The notes under the pieces: generated by a model
The model's database searches: none
Told to the model about the DNA's origin: nothing
The model's input: the letters and a program-made list of their open reading frames with translations, nothing else
In this document: piece after piece, positions 8,200 to 16,926 of the stretch
Numbering within the stretch: position 1 is the stretch's first letter
How the letters are laid out: each line of letters begins with the position of its first letter
DNA from: Mycobacterium syngnathidarum
GTDB lineage: Bacteria; Actinomycetota; Actinomycetes; Mycobacteriales; Mycobacteriaceae
Direction: 5' to 3'
Assembly: GCF_001942625.1 (NCBI RefSeq)
Contig: NZ_MLCL01000002.1
Location: 1 to 64,000, forward strand
DNA length: 64,000 nucleotides
Position numbers and translations under genes: made by a program

Positions 8200-8828
8200 G
8201 TACGAGTCTGCTTCGCGTCGACCGGGTACGTCCGGGTGACGAGAGATTCAACTGGGCGAAGGGCGTGGAATACCGCATCTTCGGGCTGGAGAACGACTAC
8301 GCGAGCGAGTCGGACATCGCGGCCGGCGAGATGGTGCACTACCGGCCGTGGGAGCGGTCTTCGGAGATCTTCGTGGGTTTCAGCGAGGACTCCGGGGATG
8401 AACCGGTCGCAGTGCTGCGAGGTCTGCGGGTGGACGCCGAACTGGGCTTGGACAGTTTCAGCACGCTGCGTGACGGTCGCAACATTCTGTACCCGCAGTG
8501 GAATTCGTTCTTCGAAGACATCGCGCCTGAGCGCATCGCCGAGCTGGCCACCCAGGGAGTACTCAAGAAACACCGGAGGGTCGGCATGATCGAGCAGATC
8601 TGGCAGGCCTTCTTCGGCGATCTGGCCGCCGACGGTGTCGACTACGTCACCGTCGCGCTCGTGGTGCCGCTGTTCGAGTGGTACAGCCAGCTGCTGCCGA
8701 CACGTATCCACCAGATCGGCGAGATCATGCCCGACTACATCGGAGCCGACAGCGTGCCGGCCGTCGTCGACATCAGTGGGTCCTTCGTCGCGGATGCCGC
8801 CAGAGACCTTTCCCCGTCAAGCAATTAG
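8196..8828 (+). CDS. Acyl-homoserine-lactone-synthase/FeeM-like N-acyltransferase (GNAT fold)
   Basis: 210 residues starting at an ATGA overlap. The N-terminal part (about 20-80) has YRIFGLENDYASESDI, then HYRPWERSSEIFVGF and EPVAVLRGLRV, resembling the arrangement of autoinducer synthases and N-acyl amino acid synthases, which take acyl chains from acyl-ACP. An acyl carrier protein is encoded in the same operon, so transfer of an ACP-bound acyl chain to diaminopropane or a related amine is a reasonable inference. The assignment rests on fold-like pattern only. No homoserine-lactone signalling genes accompany it. Confidence 0.55.
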   Translation: MSTSLLRVDRVRPGDERFNWAKGVEYRIFGLENDYASESDIAAGEMVHYRPWERSSEIFVGFSEDSGDEPVAVLRGLRVDAELGLDSFSTLRDGRNILYPQWNSFFEDIAPERIAELATQGVLKKHRRVGMIEQIWQAFFGDLAADGVDYVTVALVVPLFEWYSQLLPTRIHQIGEIMPDYIGADSVPAVVDISGSFVADAARDLSPSSN

Positions 8829-8838
8829 AGGAACCGAC

Positions 8839-9345
8839 ATGCGATCAATTCACACGCAAGAACACGTCTTCCGCAAGGTCAGCGAGATCGACTGCCCCGT
8901 GGATCAGGTGTGGGAGCGCGTCACCACCCAGGAAGGCATCAACGACGAGATGGGCCCCTATCTCAAGATGACGATGCCGCGTCAGTTCCGGGGGCGCTCG
9001 ATCGCCGACGTCACGCCGGGCACTCGCATCGGCAAGAGCTTTCTGCTGCTGTTCGGCATCCTGCCGTTCGGGTTCGACGACATCACGATCGCCAGGATCG
9101 ATCCCGGCCGGATGTTCCGTGAAGAGTCGATCATGACCGGCATGCGCATCTGGGTGCATCACCGCACCCTGGAACCCTTGGGGGACAAGACGATCGTCAC
9201 CGACGAGATCACGCTGGCGCCGCAGGCGCCGATGGGTCTGATCCCGGGCTGGGGCAAGGTGATGAGCCGGGTGCTGTCTGCATTCTTCAGCCATCGGCAC
9301 CGCAGGCTGAACCGGACCCTCGCCGGGGCGGGCGCAGCACGGTGA
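8839..9345 (+). CDS. SRPBCC (START-like) ligand-binding protein
   Basis: 168 residues, ATG 8839 behind AGAGGAA. It begins with the typical SRPBCC strand VFRKVSEIDCPVDQVWERVT and continues with alternating strands and a long C-terminal helix rich in His/Arg (SAFFSHRHRRLNRTL). The fold makes a deep hydrophobic pocket used to bind or process lipids and polyketides. In this operon it could hold or cyclise the lipid intermediate. No catalytic residues can be named. Confidence 0.7.
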   Translation: MRSIHTQEHVFRKVSEIDCPVDQVWERVTTQEGINDEMGPYLKMTMPRQFRGRSIADVTPGTRIGKSFLLLFGILPFGFDDITIARIDPGRMFREESIMTGMRIWVHHRTLEPLGDKTIVTDEITLAPQAPMGLIPGWGKVMSRVLSAFFSHRHRRLNRTLAGAGAAR

Positions 9346-10094
9346 ACGGATTCGTGACGGCTGCCGGTGCGTGTGTGCTCGGGTCCGCTCTGCTGGCCGG
9401 CTGCGCTTCGGTGAACGAAGAGGCCGGAAGGCCGGTGGGACACGCCTACGCGTTGCTGAAGTATCCCGATGCCGCGGCCGAACCAGCCGCCGAACCACGC
9501 GCCGATTCGCCCTACGGGACCTATCCACTGGAGATTTCGGGTTCGGTGACCTATCTCGACGAGACCACCTCGCTGCCCACCTCAGGGGTGCTGACCACCG
9601 GTCCCGGGCCGCGCCGCGGCGAGTTGCAGGTCGAGCAGTACTACTCCGGTGATCGGTTCCCGTACGAGACCGGCATGGTGTCCACCGGCCCCAGCGACTC
9701 CGCGGCCGGCACCCTGGACGCCATCACGATCGTCAATCCGCTCGATTCCCGTGTCTCACTGCAGTGCGCGGTGAACGGCGGAATCGACCTGGGCGGCACC
9801 GGTGAGCCGCGTGAGCTGACCGGTTCGTGCGGTGGCGGCGCCTCGGTGAGCGGCACTGTGCGCTCGGAGGGAACCCGGAAAGCCACCTGGCGCGGCAAAC
9901 CCGTCGAACTGGTCCGGACCGTGGTCGATCTCGACGTGACGGGGGTGAGCACCGGAACCATCCACCAGGTCAACGAGACGCCCAAGGGCGGGAGCTTCCC
10001 GCTCTACACCGCTCTCGACGTGGATCTCACCGCACAGGGGATCCACCTGACCGAACAGCTGGAACGCCACGTCCTCCCCAGAGTCGGAGATTGA
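9342..10094 (+). CDS. Putative secreted lipoprotein
   Basis: 250 residues. A GTG start overlaps the upstream stop. The N terminus is a lipoprotein signal: hydrophobic core VTAAGACVLGSALLAG with the lipidated cysteine C21 (LLAGC). The mature part is Gly/Ser/Thr-rich and probably beta-structured; I recognise no domain. It stands directly before the ABC-2 exporter genes, so it may be an extracytoplasmic partner that receives or binds the exported product. Confidence 0.7.
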   Translation: MNGFVTAAGACVLGSALLAGCASVNEEAGRPVGHAYALLKYPDAAAEPAAEPRADSPYGTYPLEISGSVTYLDETTSLPTSGVLTTGPGPRRGELQVEQYYSGDRFPYETGMVSTGPSDSAAGTLDAITIVNPLDSRVSLQCAVNGGIDLGGTGEPRELTGSCGGGASVSGTVRSEGTRKATWRGKPVELVRTVVDLDVTGVSTGTIHQVNETPKGGSFPLYTALDVDLTAQGIHLTEQLERHVLPRVGD

Positions 10095-10101
10095 ACGACC
10101 C

Positions 10102-11049
10102 ATGCCTGAAGCCAAACAAGACAATTCGTCACCGGCATTGCTCGCTGACGACGTCACCAAGTCGTATCCGGGTGCGGAGACCAGTGCGGTCGACGGCCTC
10201 AGTCTGACGGTGCCCCGCGGGGTGGTCTACTGCCTGCTCGGCCGAAACGGGGCGGGCAAGACCACCACCATCCGCATGGCCACGACACTGCTCGCACCGA
10301 CGAGTGGGCGGCTCGAGGTGCTGGGCCTCCCGGTGGCCGAAACCGATGCGCTCCGGCCGCTGATCGGCGTGGCGCTGCAGGAGGTGGCGCTCGACCTCTG
10401 GATGTCGCCGGTCGAACAGATCCGGATGAGCCTGGCGATGGCCGGTTGGCCGAAAGACCAACGGCGTCAACGGGAGGACGAACTGGTCGAGCAATTCGGC
10501 CTCGGCAAGTACCTCAACCGCAAGGTGGGTGCGTTGTCGGGTGGTATGCGACGCCGGGTCGACGTGGCGCTGGCGGTGGCACACGACCCGAAGATGCTCT
10601 TCCTCGACGAGCCGTCCAGCGGCCTCGACATCGAAGGCAAGCAAGAGGTCTGGAACGCCATCCGGTCCCTGCGTTCTCAGGGCCGCACGGTGGTCTTGAC
10701 CACCCACGACATGGACGAGGCGGTCTCACTGGCCGACGAAGTCGGAATCATCAAGGACGGCACATTGGTCGCATCCGGATCGACCCAGGAATTCACCAGA
10801 AGCCACGGATTCGTCGCGGCGATCTCGTCGGACGTGGCGATACCCGACGACTCGGTGCAGGCATTGGTCACCGCCGGCTATGCAGTCGAGCGCACCACCG
10901 ACACCGCGCTGACGACCACACTCGACTCGGCGTCGGCCTCGGCGCTCGGCAAGCTCAGCGCCGAACTGGAACGAATCGGACTGGACCAGGCCGACATCGA
11001 AGTGCGGTCGACCTCGCTGCGCGACGCGTTTTTGGAGGCCACCCGATGA
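10102..11049 (+). CDS. ABC-2 type exporter, ATP-binding subunit
   Basis: 315 residues. Walker A GRNGAGKTTT (48-57), signature LSGGMRRR (145-152), Walker B MLFLDE (165-170) and the H-loop in TTHDMDEA mark a drug/lipid-exporter type ATPase (DrrA-like). The C-terminal 100 residues resemble the regulatory tail of such ATPases. It forms the exporter with the overlapping permease gene that follows. In this operon it likely exports the lipid product across the inner membrane. Confidence 0.9.
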   Translation: MPEAKQDNSSPALLADDVTKSYPGAETSAVDGLSLTVPRGVVYCLLGRNGAGKTTTIRMATTLLAPTSGRLEVLGLPVAETDALRPLIGVALQEVALDLWMSPVEQIRMSLAMAGWPKDQRRQREDELVEQFGLGKYLNRKVGALSGGMRRRVDVALAVAHDPKMLFLDEPSSGLDIEGKQEVWNAIRSLRSQGRTVVLTTHDMDEAVSLADEVGIIKDGTLVASGSTQEFTRSHGFVAAISSDVAIPDDSVQALVTAGYAVERTTDTALTTTLDSASASALGKLSAELERIGLDQADIEVRSTSLRDAFLEATR

Positions 11050-11816
11050 ACTCTGTGTCGAACACCCTGCGGCTGTTCCGTCGCTATGTCGTGGTGGGTC
11101 TGCGCCAGCCGGTCTTCGGATTCATCTTCCCGATCGTGTTTCCCGTTGTCCTGGTGATCTTCGTGCGCTCGATGTTCCAGCGGGTCGCCGATCTTCCCGG
11201 ATTCCCGCTGTCGTCGTATACCGCCTACATCGCACCCGGCCTGATCATGCTGATCCCGATGCTCGGGGCGGGGTACGGAGCGGGCACGCTGATCGACGAG
11301 ATCCGGTCCGGTTTCACCGATCGACTCCGTCTCTACGGTGTGTCGACCGGTCAGATCATGGCGGCCAAGTTCGGTTTCGAGATGTTCCGGATCCTGCCGG
11401 CGGCGGTCATCGTGATCACCCTGCTGGCCTTCCTCGATGCTCCACTGCGGGCCGGGATCCTCACCGGCGCAATGCTGGTCGTACTGATGTTCCTGTGGTC
11501 GGCGGCTTACAGCTCGTTGTTCTATCTGGTGGCGCTGCGCACACTCAACCCGCAGGCCCCGGTGGCGATGCTGCCGCTGGCGCTGCCGGTGCTGTTCATC
11601 AGCCAGGCCCTCATGCCGTCGGTGTTCCTGTCGGACTGGCTGCGGTTCAGCATCAACCTCAACCCGTTCTCCCATATCGTGGCGGCCGCGTCGACCATCA
11701 TGTACGGCGAGTTCGACGTCCGCCTCGTCATCACGGGATGCCTTGTCGCCGTGGGCATGTTCGCCCTCCTCCAAATACCCATTCACATGGTGATTCGCCG
11801 CAAGATCGGAAAGTAA
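11046..11816 (+). CDS. ABC-2 type exporter, permease subunit
   Basis: 256 residues with six hydrophobic segments and the ABC-2 pattern, including the re-entrant LNPFSHIV stretch near the C-terminal third (DrrB-like). Starts at the ATGA overlap with the ATPase; the longer upstream open frame is only the shadow of that gene. Together they should be an inner-membrane exporter for a lipid or siderophore-like compound. Confidence 0.9.
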   Translation: MNSVSNTLRLFRRYVVVGLRQPVFGFIFPIVFPVVLVIFVRSMFQRVADLPGFPLSSYTAYIAPGLIMLIPMLGAGYGAGTLIDEIRSGFTDRLRLYGVSTGQIMAAKFGFEMFRILPAAVIVITLLAFLDAPLRAGILTGAMLVVLMFLWSAAYSSLFYLVALRTLNPQAPVAMLPLALPVLFISQALMPSVFLSDWLRFSINLNPFSHIVAAASTIMYGEFDVRLVITGCLVAVGMFALLQIPIHMVIRRKIGK

Positions 11817-11828
11817 GGTAGCCAGGCC

Positions 11829-12113
11829 GTGTCAGAAGTACGCGAATTCCTCATCGAGTTCATCACCGACGAACTCGAATTGCCCGCCGAAGACGTCAAC
11901 GATTTCTCGGAGCTGGTCGGGGATCTGGGCTTCGACTCGTTGTCGTTCGCCCTCGGGGTGTCGGAGATCAAGAACCGATTCGGTGTGGTCCTCAACAAGG
12001 ACGACGTGTTCGAGTGCAAGACCGTCGGTGCCCTGGTCGAACTCGTGGAGAACCGCAGGCTGGCGGGCTCCGGTGCGATGAGCGCGGTGGGCAACCCGCC
12101 GGGACAGCCGTGA
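11829..12113 (+). CDS. Acyl carrier protein
   Basis: 94 residues. The phosphopantetheine attachment motif LGFDSLS puts the modified serine at S37. Acidic helices flank it (FITDELELPAEDVNDFSELV), as in carrier proteins. The GTG start at 11829 is 12 bases after the permease stop. The next gene, an AMP ligase, overlaps its stop, which is the usual arrangement for a dedicated ligase that loads a fatty acid onto its carrier. Confidence 0.9.
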   Translation: MSEVREFLIEFITDELELPAEDVNDFSELVGDLGFDSLSFALGVSEIKNRFGVVLNKDDVFECKTVGALVELVENRRLAGSGAMSAVGNPPGQP

Positions 12114-13777
12114 ACCGCGTCCTGTCCAGACTGCACGCCGGGACGCAGATCACCTCGCGGGGCCTCAGCACGGCACCGGTCGACACCGACGGTCGGTCGC
12201 TGCTCGACCAGCTGACGACGGCCACCTGGGCACAGGTGCACCAGGCCGGCCGCGACATCGCCGGAGGACTGCAGCGCGCCGGGGTGCTCCCCGGGGACTC
12301 GGTGGCCGTACTTGCCGGTGCGCCAGGCGAAATCGCCCCGCTGGTGCAGGGCATCTGGATGGCCGGTGCGGCCGTGACCATGCTGCACCATCCGACCCAC
12401 CGCACCGACATCGCGGAGTGGGCCGCCGAGCTGGTCCCGACACTGTCGGCGATCGGCGCCTCCACCGTGGTGGTCGGCAACCCGTTCCTGTCGGCCGTCG
12501 AGGCATTGGCCGGCGCCGGGGTACATGCCGTGCTGCTGGCCGCTCTGCTCGACGGGCCACCGGGACAGATCGTGGAGTCGGATGAGGACGCGATCGCCTT
12601 CCAGCAATTGACCTCAGGCTCGACCGGCCGGCCCAAGGCCGTCGCCATCAGCTACCGCAACATCGAGGCCAACCTGGTCGCGATGGCCGCCGCCTCGGCG
12701 GCCGACGCCGAAACCGATGTGGTGGTGAGCTGGCTGCCGCTCTTTCACGACATGGGCATGATGGGCTACCTGATCACGCCGATGTGCCTGGGCATCGCGA
12801 CCGTGAAGGTCACCCCGGTCGACTTCCTCGCCGATCCGCTGCTGTGGGCCGAGCTGATCACCAGGTATCGCGGAACCATGACCGCGGCACCGAATTTCGC
12901 CTACTCGGTCTTGGCCCGCCGGCTCCGCAAAGCTGCCGACGGCGCTTACGATCTGTCGACGCTGCGGTTTGCACTCAGTGGCGCCGAGGCGATCGACGTC
13001 GCGACGCTGGACCGGTTGACCACCGAGGGGGCCCGCTTCGGCCTGCGTAAACATGCCATCGTTCCGGCCTACGGGATGGCCGAGGCGACGCTGGGAGTGT
13101 CGTTCGTCCGCCCCGGCGACGGATACCGGGTGTGCGCACCGCATCCTGATCTGGTCGCCGGACAAGGCGATGCGGCGCAACGGGTGGCGCTCGGGCCGCC
13201 GCTGCCGGGTTGCGAGATCCGGGTGGTGGCCGAAGACGGCTCAGTCGTGGAGCCGCCCGGCATCGGGGAATTGGAGATCCGTGGCGACAACGTGACCCGC
13301 GGATACCGCACCGCCGACGGCATCGAGACCGTCACCGACTCCGACGGATGGTTTCGCACCGGCGACATCGGTTACCTGACCGACGACGGCCAACCGGTCA
13401 TCTGTGGCCGCAAGAAGGACGTCTTGATCATCTCGGGCCGCAACGTCCATCCTGAGGACATCGAACGAAGCGTGTCCGGGGTGGCCGGCGTACGCTCCGG
13501 AGGTGTTGCCGCAGTGCGGCTTTCCACCGCGGCCGCTGGCGAGGGGTTCTCGATGGTGGCCGAGTCGGCGCTGCATTCCGACAGCGCCGAGACCGCGCGG
13601 ATCCGTGCCGAGATAGCCGATCGCGTCTATCGGCAGCTCGGGATCAGTCCACGGGCGGTTCACGTGGTCCCGGCCGGCTGGCTTCCCAAGACCTCGTCGG
13701 GCAAGTTGCGCCGGCTGGAGACGACGGCGCGGCTGGGCCGGTTGGGACGTTCCGGGGAGCGTGAACTCGTCAGATGA
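12110..13777 (+). CDS. Fatty-acyl-AMP ligase (FAAL/FadD family)
   Basis: 555 residues from GTG 12110 (GTGA overlap with the carrier gene). The ANL-superfamily P-loop LTSGSTGRPK (167-176) is followed by WLPLFHDMGMMG (208-219), a signature of the FAAL/long-chain FadD group, then YGMAEATL, TGDIGYL, GRKKDVLIISGRN and the C-terminal lysine in PKTSSGKLRR. It should activate a fatty acid as acyl-adenylate and load it on the adjacent carrier protein. Whether the FAAL-specific insertion is present cannot be settled by eye, so an acyl-CoA ligase remains possible. Confidence 0.85.
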   Translation: MNRVLSRLHAGTQITSRGLSTAPVDTDGRSLLDQLTTATWAQVHQAGRDIAGGLQRAGVLPGDSVAVLAGAPGEIAPLVQGIWMAGAAVTMLHHPTHRTDIAEWAAELVPTLSAIGASTVVVGNPFLSAVEALAGAGVHAVLLAALLDGPPGQIVESDEDAIAFQQLTSGSTGRPKAVAISYRNIEANLVAMAAASAADAETDVVVSWLPLFHDMGMMGYLITPMCLGIATVKVTPVDFLADPLLWAELITRYRGTMTAAPNFAYSVLARRLRKAADGAYDLSTLRFALSGAEAIDVATLDRLTTEGARFGLRKHAIVPAYGMAEATLGVSFVRPGDGYRVCAPHPDLVAGQGDAAQRVALGPPLPGCEIRVVAEDGSVVEPPGIGELEIRGDNVTRGYRTADGIETVTDSDGWFRTGDIGYLTDDGQPVICGRKKDVLIISGRNVHPEDIERSVSGVAGVRSGGVAAVRLSTAAAGEGFSMVAESALHSDSAETARIRAEIADRVYRQLGISPRAVHVVPAGWLPKTSSGKLRRLETTARLGRLGRSGERELVR

Positions 13778-14610
13778 CAGTGCGGGGCACCAGTTCCCGT
13801 GTTGTCCAAGTAGGTGCGGGATACCTGCGGCGTCATCCGGTGGCGGCCTTGGCCACCGTTGGCGAGCAGGTGGTACTCGGGTTGACGACGATCCGTTTCT
13901 GCGTCACCGACCTGATGACCGGGCGATTTCAATTGGCCGAGTTCGTTCGGCAGGCCGCGTTCATGGCCGGTGCGGCCGTGATGCCGACGGTCTTGGTGGC
14001 GTTGCCGATCGGGGTCACCCTGTCGATCCAATTCGCGCTGCTGGCCGGGCAGGTCGGGGCGACCTCACTGGCCGGTGCCGCCAGCGGCCTGGCGGTGGTG
14101 CGGCAGGCGGCCTCGCTGGTCGCGGCGCTGTTGCTGGCCGCGGCGGTCGGCGCGGCGATGACCTCGGACCTGGGCTGCCGGACCATGCGTGAGGAGACGG
14201 CAGCGATGGAGGTGATGGGCGTCTCGGTGGTCCGGCGATTGGTCGTACCCCGGTTCGCGGCCGCGATCGTCATCGGTATCGCCCTGACCGGGGTGGTGTG
14301 CTTCGTCGGCTTCCTGTCCAGCTATCTGTTCAACGTCTATGTACAGGGCGGTGCGCCAGGCAGTTTCATCGCCACCTTCGCGTCGTTCGCCACCACCGGG
14401 GACATGCTGCTGGCGCTGTTCAAGTCGGCGGTCTACGGCGCGATCGTCGCGGTGGTGTCCTGCCAGAAAGGCCTCGCTGCCACCCAGGGTCCGGCCGGCG
14501 TGGCCAACGCCGTCAACGCGGCCGTCGTGGAATCGGTTCTGGTCTTGATGACGGTCAATGTCGCCGTGAGCCAGCTCTACACCATGCTCTTCCCTCGGAC
14601 GGGGTTGTGA
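13774..14610 (+). CDS. yrbEA: YrbEA-type Mce permease (MlaE family)
   Basis: 278 residues with about five or six membrane segments and the MlaE-family pattern, including DLGCRTMREETAAMEVMGV, the conserved cytoplasmic coupling loop. Pairs with the next gene to form the permease of a Mce lipid transporter; the ATPase MceG is normally encoded elsewhere. ATG overlaps the AMP ligase stop (ATGA), so the transporter is translationally coupled to the biosynthetic genes. Confidence 0.92.
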   Translation: MTVRGTSSRVVQVGAGYLRRHPVAALATVGEQVVLGLTTIRFCVTDLMTGRFQLAEFVRQAAFMAGAAVMPTVLVALPIGVTLSIQFALLAGQVGATSLAGAASGLAVVRQAASLVAALLLAAAVGAAMTSDLGCRTMREETAAMEVMGVSVVRRLVVPRFAAAIVIGIALTGVVCFVGFLSSYLFNVYVQGGAPGSFIATFASFATTGDMLLALFKSAVYGAIVAVVSCQKGLAATQGPAGVANAVNAAVVESVLVLMTVNVAVSQLYTMLFPRTGL

Positions 14611-14611
14611 G

Positions 14612-15436
14612 ATGACCCAGGAGATCACTCAGCCCGTGATGACGCGGCCGGTGGCACGCTTCGGTCATTTCGTCGCTTTCTCGTCACACGCCCTCACCGG
14701 CGCACCGCTGGCCCTTCGCCGGTACCGGCGTGAGTTCCTTCGGCTGGTCTCCGACATCACCTGGGGTAACGGGTCGATCGTGGTGGGCGGCGGGACCGCC
14801 GGAGTGATCCTGGTTCTCGGCATCACCACCGGTGCCCTGATCGCCGTCGAGGGTTACGACTTCCTGAACCTGCTCGGGCTCGGCCCGGCAACCGGGATCA
14901 TCTCCTCGCTGGTCACCACCCGCGAGCTGGCCCCGATCATGGCGGCCCTGGCTTTCGCCGTCCAGGCCGGCTGCCGGTTCACCACCCAGATCGGCTCGAT
15001 GCGGATCTCCGAGGAGATCGACGCCATGAACTCGCTTGCCATCAGGCCGATCCCGTACCTCATCACGACCCGGCTGTTGGCCTCGGTCGTCGCGATCATC
15101 CCGCTGTACGCCGCGTGCCTCGGCATCTGCTACCTGTCGTGCCAGATCATGGTGGGGTTGATCAGCGGCGGATCGCTCGGGCCGTACCTGCATTACTTCA
15201 CCTTGCTGATCAGTGGCACCGACATCCTGTATTCGACGGTGAAGGCGGTCGTGTTCGTCTGGATCGCGGCGACAGTGCAGTGCTACTACGGTTTCTGCGC
15301 CGGCGGCGGCCCCGAGGGCGTCGGTATCGCCGCAGGACATGCGATGCGGGCGAGCATCACCGCGGTGATCATCGTCAACATGCTGCTGACCATGGCCCTG
15401 TGGAGCGTGAATTCCGGTGCAAGGCTGGGTGGTTGA
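14612..15436 (+). CDS. yrbEB: YrbEB-type Mce permease (MlaE family)
   Basis: 274 residues. MlaE-family permease with the conserved TTRELAPIMAALAFA and IGSMRISEEIDAMNSL blocks and five to six hydrophobic segments. One base separates it from YrbEA. It would form the inner-membrane heterodimer through which Mce-bound lipid passes. Confidence 0.92.
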   Translation: MTQEITQPVMTRPVARFGHFVAFSSHALTGAPLALRRYRREFLRLVSDITWGNGSIVVGGGTAGVILVLGITTGALIAVEGYDFLNLLGLGPATGIISSLVTTRELAPIMAALAFAVQAGCRFTTQIGSMRISEEIDAMNSLAIRPIPYLITTRLLASVVAIIPLYAACLGICYLSCQIMVGLISGGSLGPYLHYFTLLISGTDILYSTVKAVVFVWIAATVQCYYGFCAGGGPEGVGIAAGHAMRASITAVIIVNMLLTMALWSVNSGARLGG

Positions 15437-15438
15437 CC

Positions 15439-16917
15439 ATGCCGGACATGGTTGATCTGGACGGAAACCATCTCACCGGAAGGCAGCTGCTCCGGCGTGG
15501 TGCGGCCACGCTGGTGGTGGTCGGAGTAGTGGTCTCGGCGTTGCTGGTCAAGTCGACCGGGCTGTTCGACCGCAGCCTGCATGTGGTGGCCGAATTGCGC
15601 AACATCGGTGACGGCCTGCCTACCCGGTCGGATGTGAAATTCCGCGGCGTCCTTGTCGGCGCCGTGGAAAGTGTCGTGCCCGGCACCGGGGAAGCGCCCA
15701 ACCGTGTGCACATCCGATTGAATTCCGCTTATGCACAAGGCATCCCGTCTGGCGTCACCGCCCGTGTGGTGCCCAGTAATGCCTTCGCGGTGTCGTCGTT
15801 GCAGTTGGTTCAGACCGCGGCCGACTCGTCGGGCCCGATCCGCGACGGCCAGCGGATCGCCGAGGACACGGCGCTGCCGACGGTGTTGTTCCAGACCACC
15901 ATCTCCAAACTGCGCGACGTCCTGGCCGCGGCCGGCCGCGGACGTGACGACCACACCATCGGCCTGCTGGCCGCGGTGGCAGCAGCCACCAACAACCGCC
16001 GCGGGCAACTGCTGACCTCGGCCGCCGAACTCAACCGGCTCATCGACGAGTTGAATGCCGTCGTCGCCACAGATGAAGGGCCGTCGACGGTTTCGGCGTT
16101 GTCCGCAGCTGCGCGCGGGCTGTCGCAGACGGCTCCGGAACTGGTCGATGCTTTGCATGAAGCGGTCGGCCCGATGCGCACCCTCGTCGAGCAGCGACGC
16201 AGCCTCGAGGATTTTCTGGCGGCGTCCGCGCATACCACCGGCACCAGCATGGAGGCCTTGCACAATCAGACCGACCGGCTGGTCCACATCACCACGGACC
16301 TGACCCCGGTGCTCGGGGTACTGGCACAGAACGCCCAGCACTTCGCGCCGATCAGCCAGCGGATGACCCGGTTCTCCGACACGTTCTTCGCCCAGGTCTG
16401 GGATTCCGAACTGGATACCCCACGAGGCCGGGTGAACTTGTCGTTCACGCCGTCCTACACCTACACCCGTGCCGATTGCCCGCGCTACGGCGCGCTGGCC
16501 GGACCGAGCTGCGTTACCGCACCCGAGGTCCCTGTCCGGTCTGAGCTCCCGGAAGTCCTGCTGCCGCAGAACTACCAGCCGCCACCGGATCTGGCGCCAC
16601 CGCCGGGGACGGTCATCGGGGAGAACGGCAACCTGATCGCGGCCGGGCCGCCGCTGGTATCCCCGCAGGTGCCGCCGACCGATCCGTATCCGCCGCTCCC
16701 GCCCGGCGTCACCCCGTCGCCGCCGGTCCCCGGCAGTGCGGCACCCGCCTCGTTCGGCGGCAACGTCGGCCCGGTGGGCAGCGGTCTCGAGCGCGACCGG
16801 TTGGGCGAGATCACCGGACAACCCGCGACGGTGGCCACGCAACTGATCCTCGGTCCGGTGGCGCGCGGGATGGTCGTCACGCAAACCGCTTCGGCCACAG
16901 GTCAAAACACGCCGTAG
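15439..16917 (+). CDS. mceA: MceA-type protein
   Basis: 492 residues from ATG 15439. One N-terminal membrane helix (about 23-40), an MlaD domain (about 47-125, with GLPTRSDVKFRGVLVGAV), a long helical region, and a Pro-rich tail from about residue 375. Six Mce subunits are thought to assemble a periplasmic tunnel for hydrophobic cargo. First of the six mce genes here. Two bases follow the yrbEB stop. Confidence 0.92.
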   Translation: MPDMVDLDGNHLTGRQLLRRGAATLVVVGVVVSALLVKSTGLFDRSLHVVAELRNIGDGLPTRSDVKFRGVLVGAVESVVPGTGEAPNRVHIRLNSAYAQGIPSGVTARVVPSNAFAVSSLQLVQTAADSSGPIRDGQRIAEDTALPTVLFQTTISKLRDVLAAAGRGRDDHTIGLLAAVAAATNNRRGQLLTSAAELNRLIDELNAVVATDEGPSTVSALSAAARGLSQTAPELVDALHEAVGPMRTLVEQRRSLEDFLAASAHTTGTSMEALHNQTDRLVHITTDLTPVLGVLAQNAQHFAPISQRMTRFSDTFFAQVWDSELDTPRGRVNLSFTPSYTYTRADCPRYGALAGPSCVTAPEVPVRSELPEVLLPQNYQPPPDLAPPPGTVIGENGNLIAAGPPLVSPQVPPTDPYPPLPPGVTPSPPVPGSAAPASFGGNVGPVGSGLERDRLGEITGQPATVATQLILGPVARGMVVTQTASATGQNTP

Positions 16918-16926
16918 GAGAATTCG

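Noticed and set aside
5375..8828. Rhizobactin-type siderophore cluster
   Set aside because: Dat, Ddc and an acyltransferase are shared with such clusters, but IucA/IucC-type synthetases and an amine N-monooxygenase are absent from the operon.
8196..8828. Quorum-sensing AHL synthase
   Set aside because: No LuxR-type regulator is nearby and context is lipid biosynthesis; only the fold-type resemblance is kept.
1099..13777. Isonitrile (kupyaphore-like) metallophore cluster
   Set aside because: No non-heme iron isonitrile synthase or non-ribosomal peptide synthetase gene is present.
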